From positions 1-20,682 of the forward strand of contig CAZQNT010000016.1 in NCBI GenBank assembly GCA_964595075.1: 20,682 nucleotides of DNA. The letters run 5' to 3'. The stretch is from JAHJFW01 sp964595075 (GTDB lineage Bacteria; Patescibacteriota; Patescibacteriia; 2-12-FULL-60-25). A program made the position numbers and the translations under genes. The stretch's first letter is position 1; each line of letters opens with the position of its first letter. The notes below the pieces were generated by a model, which saw only the letters and a list, made by a program, of their open reading frames with translations, was not told where the DNA came from and made no database searches. Below are positions 6,097-12,103 of this stretch, in pieces.

Positions 6097-6651
6097 ATGC
6101 GTATCCACTATAAGCGGCGAGTTCCGCAAAAGCCGATGGGCGCTCAGTATCGCGTCAATTTGCAAATACAAAGCCCGGAAGTCCGGGTGATTGACGATGA
6201 GGGCGTCTTCATGGGCGTACTTCCAATCGCCAAGGCGCTAGATCTGGCTCGCGAACGCGAGTACGATCTGGTCGAGGTTTCTCCAAAAGAAGATCCCCCT
6301 GTTTGCCGGTTGCTCGACTATGGCGCATTCAAATACCAAAAAGACAAAGAATCTCGAAGTCAAAAAGCGCACGCTAAAAAAGTAGAAGTAAAGGGAATCC
6401 GCCTATCGGTAAAAATGGGAGCTCACGATGAAGATGTTAAACTTGAACAGTCGCTGGATTTTCTTAAAGAAGGGCAGAAACTAAAAATCGAAATCATCCT
6501 GCGCGGCAGAGAAAAAGCGCACGGTGAAATCGCGGTAAAACGAATTGAAGATTTTATTCACAGAATCGAGCAACACTACACGCTATATACCGAGCAAGAA
6601 GTGAAACGCCAGGGCGGAAACGTCTCTGCCATCATAGGACGAAAATCATAA
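6097..6651 (+). CDS. infC: Translation initiation factor IF-3
   Basis: 184 residues, typical length. IF-3 binds the 30S subunit, prevents premature 50S joining and checks the start codon. The N-terminal domain contains YRVNLQIQSPEVRVIDDEG, DLVEVSPKEDPPVCRLLDYG and FKYQKDKESR; the C-terminal domain contains KGIRLSVKMGAHD and FLKEGQKLKIEIILRGREKA. The chosen ATG has no visible Shine-Dalgarno and lies just after a large inverted repeat. An internal ATG at residue 14 (before GAQYRVN) is a possible alternative. First gene of the conserved infC-rpmI-rplT cluster, 3 nt ahead of rpmI. Confidence 0.95.
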   Translation: MRIHYKRRVPQKPMGAQYRVNLQIQSPEVRVIDDEGVFMGVLPIAKALDLAREREYDLVEVSPKEDPPVCRLLDYGAFKYQKDKESRSQKAHAKKVEVKGIRLSVKMGAHDEDVKLEQSLDFLKEGQKLKIEIILRGREKAHGEIAVKRIEDFIHRIEQHYTLYTEQEVKRQGGNVSAIIGRKS

Positions 6652-6654
6652 AAT

Positions 6655-6852
6655 ATGCCCAAACTCAAGACCAACAAAACCATCTCAAAGCGAATCCGCG
6701 TAACAAAAACCGGAAAACTTTTGAAACGCCACGGCGGACAAGATCACTTCAACACGCGCAATCCCGGAAAGATCACGCGCAAAAAGCGACGCGATCAGGA
6801 AGTGGCGCAGGTGTATTCAAAAACCATAAGAAAAGCGATGCCGAATTCCTAA
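6655..6852 (+). CDS. rpmI: 50S ribosomal protein L35
   Basis: 65 residues, matching bL35 in length and sequence: MPKLKTNKTISKRIRVTKTG at the N-terminus, then KLLKRHGGQDHFN and KKRRDQEVAQVYSKTIRKAM. It is a small basic protein of the large subunit. It lies in the conserved position between infC (3-nt gap) and rplT (23-nt gap). Confidence 0.95.
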   Translation: MPKLKTNKTISKRIRVTKTGKLLKRHGGQDHFNTRNPGKITRKKRRDQEVAQVYSKTIRKAMPNS

Positions 6853-6875
6853 TGTGATATCTACATACACCAACT

Positions 6876-7214
6876 ATGCCACGAGTAAAACGCGGAACGC
6901 ACCGCATCAAGCGCCGAAAGAACATACTTGCCCGCACAAAAGGAATGATGTGGGGCCGCAAGTCAAAAATCACTCTCGCGAAAGTAGCTGCAACAAAGTC
7001 GGGAGCTAACGCCTACCGCGACCGCAAGCTGAAAAAGCGAAACAACCGCGGCTTGCAGCAAATCCGAATCAACGCTGAAGCGCGCAAGAACGGGACGACT
7101 TTCTCGAAACTGATGGGAGACCTAAAAAAGCGAGGAATCGCGCTGGATCGAAAGTCATTATCCGAAATCGCCAGGATATACCCTAACGTGTTCGCAAAAA
7201 TCGTAAAAGCATAA
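6876..7214 (+). CDS. rplT: 50S ribosomal protein L20
   Basis: 112 residues, close to the usual 115-120. It binds 23S rRNA and is needed early in 50S assembly. Recognised by MPRVKRGTHRIKRRKNILA, KGMMWGRKSKITLAK, AYRDRKLKKRNNRGLQQIRI and the C-terminal GIALDRKSLSEIA with FAKIVKA. The N-terminal extension is short and basic as expected. Last gene of the operon, followed 6 nt later by an intrinsic terminator. Confidence 0.96.
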   Translation: MPRVKRGTHRIKRRKNILARTKGMMWGRKSKITLAKVAATKSGANAYRDRKLKKRNNRGLQQIRINAEARKNGTTFSKLMGDLKKRGIALDRKSLSEIARIYPNVFAKIVKA

Positions 7215-7220
7215 CCAACC

Positions 7221-7250
7221 AAAAACGCTCCGAACAACCGGAGCGTTTTT
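7221..7250 (+). terminator. Intrinsic terminator of the infC-rpmI-rplT unit
   Basis: AACGCTCCG and CGGAGCGTT form a 9-bp GC-rich stem with loop AACAAC, followed by a T run and preceded by an A run, so it could work in both directions. It lies directly after the rplT stop. Confidence 0.9.
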
Positions 7251-7261
7251 GATTTCAACAC

Positions 7262-7341
7262 TGTCATTCCCGCGAAGGCGGTAATCCAGATCAATAGGTG
7301 TATTCTTCACTGTCTGGATTCCCGCCTCCGCGAGGATGACA
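7262..7341. repeat. TGTCAT...ATGACA palindromic repeat, copy 2
   Basis: Starts TGTCATTCCCGCG and ends CCGCGAGGATGACA. The left hairpin is CCGC/GCGG with loop GAAG. The middle (AATCCAGATCAAT... TATTCTTCACTGT) is nearly the same as in copy 3 at 14555-14640, while the left hairpin is different. It lies between the rplT terminator and the next plus-strand gene. Confidence 0.8.
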
Positions 7342-7393
7342 AATCTTTCTTTTGTTGCGCGTCATATTTGATATATGGTATTATTTCCGCAAT

Positions 7394-8731
7394 ATGAAAA
7401 ATCCTGAGAGTGGTTTTATAAAAGCCGCGCCAAAATCCGAGCGTGAAGAACGAGTTGCGCCGCATAAACTTCCTGAACGAGGGATACCTCCTTCGCCGTC
7501 ACTGGCAAAAGTAGAAATCTCGAAGCGCGTAATAGAACAACAACGCGAGGCGAAGGAACACGCAGACCAGATTCGCGAACAAATGCGACCGCCGGCGGAA
7601 AAGTTTCAAAAAAGATCGATACTTGAACGCGATCTTGCCGGTTCTATTCTAGAAGAATTCAAAGAGGAGCTGAACTCCGGAAAAATCACTGATGAGCGGA
7701 TGGATCACTACGGACACGAACTTGGCGCGATACGCAATCGCATAGAAAATCTGCAAGCCGAGGCGCGCTCGCTTCCTGAAGACGAGGATGTTCAGGACAT
7801 TTTGGATGCAAACCTCAAAACTCTGGGCGATGTCGAGGCAGGAATACGCGCGAGCAAAATGGAAACGCGCAACGCAAAATACGAACTTCGATACGGCGCG
7901 GCCGTCCGTTCCACGGAAATTGAAAAAGAGGAAAAAATCGCTCCGGCTTCCAAGGAAGCCAAGCGGATAGTTGATCAAATCACGGAAAAATACGGGGCGC
8001 ATCCGGAGGCGCTAATGGGCGGAACGGTTCCGGGATTCAAGGGTTTCATGAGCGGCTTGAGATTCCGCTTATTGAACGGCCTATCACACATAGCCGGACA
8101 AACTACTGAATACGACCGTTACCGCGAGGCGATCAGCAAAATCGAGCACGGTCTTGTGGCAAAAGACGAACGCGTTCCGCACGAGAGAAGGCGCAGGGCT
8201 CCGAAAAAAGAAAAGGTGATAGAGCTTAGCCCTGAAGATAGGGACGTCGAAATCATTGAAGAACCGAAAGAAGCCAAGATCGAAGTACCGCCGCCACCGA
8301 CGTCATTAATGGAGTCATACAAAAAGTCGGAAACGGAACAACGGGAATCCATGATGACGATAGACCGAGCAAAGGGCATGGTGAAAAATGCGGATAAACT
8401 TTGGGATCTGGTAAACAAACGGCTCGATGCGGACCCCACTGTAGCCAGCTCGCTTAGCGCAGAAACTTCCATGTTCGAAGGTGATGGCAATGCGGCGACA
8501 AATTTCGTTTTCCTCGTTGCGCGCTTCGTGGAAGCGCGTGAGAAACAGGACAAAGCGGCTGAAAAAAATTATTACAATAAAGTGATGGGCTACGCGAAGA
8601 AGTTAAAATTGGATAACAACGCTTTACTTTCAAGTATTCTTGCCGAACCAGTTGGACCGAGCGATGTACTAAAGGGAACAAAAAGAAGAAGTATGACAGC
8701 GGCCGCGCAGCAGCGAAGATGGAGGACCTAG
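7394..8731 (+). CDS. Charged coiled-coil protein, unknown function
   Basis: 445 residues from ATG 7394 (MKNPESGFIK), preferred over an upstream ATG at 7352 because a plausible -10 (TATTAT, 7379-7384) with TTGCGC 18 nt upstream lies between them, giving an almost leaderless message. The protein is cytoplasmic by prediction: no signal peptide or membrane segment. Residues ~40-180 are rich in Glu/Lys/Arg and likely coiled coil. A low-complexity acidic linker (VIELSPEDRDVEIIEEPKE, then VPPPPTS) separates a C-terminal helical region of about 120 residues ending in a basic tail (KGTKRRS...QQRRWRT). I recognise no family; such proteins are common in Patescibacteria. Convergent with thrS, only 5 nt apart. 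Confidence 0.75.
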   Translation: MKNPESGFIKAAPKSEREERVAPHKLPERGIPPSPSLAKVEISKRVIEQQREAKEHADQIREQMRPPAEKFQKRSILERDLAGSILEEFKEELNSGKITDERMDHYGHELGAIRNRIENLQAEARSLPEDEDVQDILDANLKTLGDVEAGIRASKMETRNAKYELRYGAAVRSTEIEKEEKIAPASKEAKRIVDQITEKYGAHPEALMGGTVPGFKGFMSGLRFRLLNGLSHIAGQTTEYDRYREAISKIEHGLVAKDERVPHERRRRAPKKEKVIELSPEDRDVEIIEEPKEAKIEVPPPPTSLMESYKKSETEQRESMMTIDRAKGMVKNADKLWDLVNKRLDADPTVASSLSAETSMFEGDGNAATNFVFLVARFVEAREKQDKAAEKNYYNKVMGYAKKLKLDNNALLSSILAEPVGPSDVLKGTKRRSMTAAAQQRRWRT

Positions 8732-8736
8732 CTCCC

Positions 8737-10509
8737 CTACCCTTTACGTTCTATTTCAGACCGGAGCTCCCTGATGAGTTCCGGTTTTGAAATTGTTTTT
8801 TGATCTTTTTGTCCGAGGCGGCGTACTGTCAATTCTTCTCCGCCGACTTCTTTGTCGCCGACTACCAACATGACCGGAACTTTTTCATGTTCCGCGTTGC
8901 GAATCTTTTTTCCTACTGATTCCACCGACATATCGACGTCCGCGCGAAAACCGCTTTCACGAAACTCCGCGGCAAGGCGATCAGCGAATTCCTGATGGCG
9001 ATCAGCGACAGGAAGTACTCTAACCTGCTCCGGCGCGAGCCATAGCGGAAACGCTCCGGCGTAGTGCTCGATGAGAATGGACAAAAACCGCTCGATTGAT
9101 CCCAAAATTGCGCGGTGGATAACAACAGGCGTCTGACGCGAACCGTCTTCTTCAACATACTCCAATTCAAACCTCTGCGGCATCTGGAAATCCAACTGAA
9201 CCGTGGCGAGCTGCCATTTGCGGCCGATCACGTCTTTGACGCGAATGTCGATCTTCGGACCGTAAAACGCGCCGTCTCCTTCGTTAACGCCGAACGGGAT
9301 GCCGGACTCGGTAAGCGCTTGGCGCAGTCCATCCTCGGCCTTGTCCCACGTTTCTTTCTCACCCATAAACTTTTCCGGCCGCGTGGAAAGAACCGCCTCG
9401 GCTATCGGAAGGTTGAAAGCGTCGTAAACTTTTCTCACTCTTTCCAAAAGGGATACAACCTCCTGTTGAACCTGCGAAGGCCGCGCAAAAATATGCGTGT
9501 CGTCCTGCGAAAACGCGCGAACGCGAGTAAGTCCTCCCAGCGCGCCGGATAGTTCGTTGCGATGCAAGATCGTGGTCTCCGCCATGCGTATCGGAAGCTC
9601 GCGATACGAATGAAGTCCCATCTTGAAAAGTAACATGTGCGCCGGGCAATTCATGGGCTTTACCGCCATCTCCTTGTTGTCCACGGTCATGGTGAACATA
9701 TCGCCTCGATAGTGTTCCCAGTGGCCGGAAGTTTTCCACAGCTCGGAATCAAAAATCTGCGGAGTTTGGACTTCGCTGTAACCTTCGCCGTATGAAATGT
9801 CGCGCACGAATTTCATCAGCTCGTTCCGCACCACCATGCCCTTTGGCATAAAAAACGGAATCCCGGGAGCGTATTGATGAAAATTGAATAACCCAAGCGC
9901 CGGTCCGATGATGCGATGGTCGCGTTTTTCCGCCTCATCCATCATGCGCTGATGATCCTCCAACTCCGCTTGCGTAGAGAAACACCACCCGTAAATCCTC
10001 TGCATCTGCGGATTTTCCGCTTTTCCGCGCCAATATGCGCCCGCGACTTTCGTGAGTTTCCACGCGCCGATCTCGGACGCGCGTCCTACGTGAGGGCCGC
10101 GGCAAAGGTCAACAAAATCTCCCGTGCGATATATCGAAGCGACCGCTGGATTTGCGGGATCGAGGTCGGTCGTTTCTTCCGGATTCATCTTCGTCGTACC
10201 CTTTGTTTTCAAATCATTCAACAACTCGACTTTGTATGATTGCCCGATCTTTCCGAAGAGCGCTATGGCTTCACCAAGCGACATTTCTTCGCGAATAAAC
10301 TCCGGATCCTCTTTCACAATCCGTTTCATCTCCTCCTCTATCTTCGCAAGGTCTTCCGGCGAAACAGTTTGTCCGATATCTATGTCGTAATAAAATCCAT
10401 GCTCAACCGTCGGTCCGACGCCGAACTTCGCATTCGGATAAAGCTTCTGAATTGCGGCGGCCATTACGTGAGCCGCGCTATGGCGACGTGTTTCGAGCGG
10501 AAATTCCAT
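8737..10509 (-). CDS. thrS: Threonyl-tRNA synthetase lacking the TGS domain
   Basis: 590 residues from ATG 10509. Charges tRNA-Thr and edits mischarged serine. The protein opens directly in the editing (N2) domain: RRHSAAHVM carries its HxxxH motif and DLCRGPHV its CxxxH motif. The class II core follows: motif 1 region (GMVVRNELMKF ... VQTPQIFDSELW), motif 2 (HRNELSGALGGLTRVRAF), motif 3 (IHRAILGSIERFLSILIEHY). The zinc ligands are Cys in KPMNCPAHM, His in DDTHIF and His in VVIHRAI. The C-terminal anticodon-binding domain starts LWLAPEQVRVLPV. The usual ~60-residue N-terminal TGS domain is absent. The open frame continues upstream to a TTG at 10602, but that part is translated repeat DNA and not TGS. 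Confidence 0.95.
   Translation of the reverse strand: MEFPLETRRHSAAHVMAAAIQKLYPNAKFGVGPTVEHGFYYDIDIGQTVSPEDLAKIEEEMKRIVKEDPEFIREEMSLGEAIALFGKIGQSYKVELLNDLKTKGTTKMNPEETTDLDPANPAVASIYRTGDFVDLCRGPHVGRASEIGAWKLTKVAGAYWRGKAENPQMQRIYGWCFSTQAELEDHQRMMDEAEKRDHRIIGPALGLFNFHQYAPGIPFFMPKGMVVRNELMKFVRDISYGEGYSEVQTPQIFDSELWKTSGHWEHYRGDMFTMTVDNKEMAVKPMNCPAHMLLFKMGLHSYRELPIRMAETTILHRNELSGALGGLTRVRAFSQDDTHIFARPSQVQQEVVSLLERVRKVYDAFNLPIAEAVLSTRPEKFMGEKETWDKAEDGLRQALTESGIPFGVNEGDGAFYGPKIDIRVKDVIGRKWQLATVQLDFQMPQRFELEYVEEDGSRQTPVVIHRAILGSIERFLSILIEHYAGAFPLWLAPEQVRVLPVADRHQEFADRLAAEFRESGFRADVDMSVESVGKKIRNAEHEKVPVMLVVGDKEVGGEELTVRRLGQKDQKTISKPELIRELRSEIERKG
8760..8788 (+). terminator. Intrinsic terminator for the 7394-8731 gene, inside the thrS 3' end
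   Basis: ACCGGAGCTC (8760-8769) pairs with GAGTTCCGGT (8776-8785) over 10 positions with one G-T wobble, loop CCTGAT, followed by TTTTGAAATTGTTTTTT. The stem lies 28 nt past the coiled-coil gene's stop and within thrS codons on the other strand. Confidence 0.7.
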
Positions 10510-10524
10510 ATGTAGAGTGAGCTT

Positions 10525-10553
10525 GTAGGGGCGGGCTTGTCCCGCCCTCCCCC
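10525..10553. repeat. GTAGGGGCG-family repeat upstream of thrS
   Basis: 29 nt beginning GTAGGGGCGGGCTTGTCCCG and ending CCTCCCCC, containing GGCGGG/CCCGCC with loop CTTGT. It is identical over all 29 nt to 20624-20652 inside pheT. It lies in the thrS leader, 15 nt before the ATG. Confidence 0.85.
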
Positions 10554-10562
10554 ATTGGTTAT

Positions 10563-10592
10563 TTGTATTCGGTATTCTGCCAGAGAATACAA
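10563..10592. repeat. Hairpin in the thrS leader
   Basis: TTGTATTC (10563-10570) and GAATACAA (10585-10592) form a perfect 8-bp stem with a 14-nt loop, between the 10621-10711 element and the thrS start. No T-box signature was recognised. Function unknown. Confidence 0.45.
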
Positions 10593-10620
10593 AAAAGACC
10601 AAATGGCTTTTTCTAATTAA

Positions 10621-10711
10621 GCGGACAATGAAACAAAAATCTCATCGCAGCGAGGACTGTTTGAGCGTAGCGAGTTCCGCAGCAAGATGAGATTTTTGTT
10701 TCATTGTCCGC
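10621..10711. repeat. Long perfect hairpin with conserved loop core, copy A
   Basis: Arms 10621-10646 and 10686-10711 are perfectly complementary over 26 nt (outer end GCGGACAATG, inner end TCTCATC). The 39-nt loop carries the core CGAGGACTGT ... CGAGTTCCGCAG (10651-10682), which is 30/32 identical to copy B at 12009-12040, although the arms are unrelated. It begins 19 nt past the stop of the minus-strand gene 10730-11938. Confidence 0.9.
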
Positions 10712-10729
10712 GCGAAATATGCAGCGAGA

Positions 10730-11938
10730 TTACTCTATCGTTATCTTAATCTTATCCTTCTGCCTTGGGATGTTTCTTGCCCATGACGGGCGGAGGGTGA
10801 TTTCCACGAATTCCGCGCCCTCTACGGATCGAAGTTTTGATTTTGCTTCTTCGAGAGACAGACCGGCGACCTGATCTTTGGCCAACGCCGGATTCTGCGC
10901 CGTTAACCGCGAATACGCTTCCGTCGAAATGCCGAGACGCGCTTTTTCTATTTTCGTATCCGTCTGTTCGAGAGTGAACTTCACATTTCTAATATCCACG
11001 TCTACCAACTCGCGGCCTTCAGGAAGCTGTTCCTTCAATTTTCCGCTCACGAGCAGATCCATATCTTTTCGCGGATAGTAAACCGCCGTGACTTTCATTT
11101 TGGATTGCGCCAGAAACGATTCGGTGCTCTGCCCGACAGTCACATTGCTTTTCTTCTCAAGCGTTTCTATAACGTAAGTAGCTTCCCAACACGCAGCGTC
11201 GTCCGGACAGGCGCCTCCAAGTTTGACTACAGGAACATTCGCCTCAGCCGCAAGGGTCTTTTTTGCCTCTGCCAATACAGCTTCTTCCAGTGTCTTCTGC
11301 GCATTGTCAATATCAACAGCAGTAACAACCTTCATCCCTATCGAAGTTCCGGAAAACGCAGAAATCGCCTCTGCTGTTATCAATTTCTGAAGATCTATCC
11401 ACAACCCCGGAATCACAAATTTGGCGCCTCTCGGAATTTCGTACGAAGCGCCGGTCTTGTCTGAATAGGCGTTCACCTCAACCGAGCCGCCGGAAGGAAC
11501 ATCCACATTCGCGCTTATGCGAAACAATTTTCCGTCCGGCGTCAAAAGACGGGTTGTCTTAATAAGAGTTTGGGCTTTCGAATATTTGTTAGTGATCCGA
11601 ACGCGCCCGGTAGTGGTAGCAACGACCGAAGAAACGGTCTGTTCCTTTACCGTGAACTCTTGAATCTTATCAAAAACCCCTTCAACAACGCGCCCTTGCA
11701 ACTGCCCTTGTTCGGGACTCTTTGCGATTTCAACCGATGTTTTCAGCGTAACCGGATCGCGTTTTGATTGAATTCTTATTTCCGCGCTGACAGTGGACAT
11801 CCAAATTACCGCAGCGACTACAGCTAATGTCAATCCAAGAAAACTAAAAGCGATGTTTCGATAAACGCGCGGCGCGATCGGCGGTTGCGGAAACGCGTGT
11901 TTTGAAAAATCAGTTCGTCGAGGATGTCGTACGTTCAT
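10730..11938 (-). CDS. One-helix envelope protein, possibly baseplate J/gp47-like
   Basis: 402 residues from ATG 11938 (an upstream TTG at 11959 would add 7). A basic, proline-containing N-terminus (RHPRRTDFSKHAFPQPP) precedes a single membrane helix near residues 29-48 (FSFLGLTLAVVAAVIWM); the rest should be external. A beta-rich segment (GRVRITNKYSKAQTLIKTTR, LLTPDGKLFRISANVDVPSG, PRGAKFVIPGLW) resembles the repeat found in Patescibacteria proteins that databases tend to label baseplate J/gp47 family; I recall this resemblance and could not test it. Two cysteines (GGACPDDAACWEA) are five residues apart. The C-terminal part has a SLEEAKSKLRSVEGAEFVEI module. Flanked on both sides by the two conserved-loop hairpins. 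Confidence 0.6.
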   Translation of the reverse strand: MNVRHPRRTDFSKHAFPQPPIAPRVYRNIAFSFLGLTLAVVAAVIWMSTVSAEIRIQSKRDPVTLKTSVEIAKSPEQGQLQGRVVEGVFDKIQEFTVKEQTVSSVVATTTGRVRITNKYSKAQTLIKTTRLLTPDGKLFRISANVDVPSGGSVEVNAYSDKTGASYEIPRGAKFVIPGLWIDLQKLITAEAISAFSGTSIGMKVVTAVDIDNAQKTLEEAVLAEAKKTLAAEANVPVVKLGGACPDDAACWEATYVIETLEKKSNVTVGQSTESFLAQSKMKVTAVYYPRKDMDLLVSGKLKEQLPEGRELVDVDIRNVKFTLEQTDTKIEKARLGISTEAYSRLTAQNPALAKDQVAGLSLEEAKSKLRSVEGAEFVEITLRPSWARNIPRQKDKIKITIE

Positions 11939-11977
11939 AAGTTGATAAGAGGAAGACAAACAAAATCACCCAAGCAA

Positions 11978-12070
11978 GAATCACATTATGAAATATGACT
12001 TATCGAAACGAGGACTGTCTGAGCGGAGCGAGTTCCGCAGTGAGAGAAGTCATATTTCATAATGTGATTC
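11978..12070. repeat. Long perfect hairpin with conserved loop core, copy B
   Basis: Arms 11978-12001 (GAATCACATTATGAAATATG...) and 12047-12070 are perfectly complementary over 24 nt. The 45-nt loop contains the core CGAGGACTGT ... CGAGTTCCGCAG (12009-12040), differing from copy A at two positions only. It begins 33 nt past the stop of the GGDEF gene, the same relation to an upstream minus-strand gene as copy A. Confidence 0.9.
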
Positions 12071-12103
12071 CCACTATGTCCGTAGCACGAATATAATACC
12101 ACA

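Noticed and set aside
10510..10602. N-terminal extension of thrS to a TTG at 10602
   Set aside because: The extra residues come from the GTAGGGGCG repeat and a hairpin, with no TGS similarity; ATG 10509 begins where the editing domain begins.
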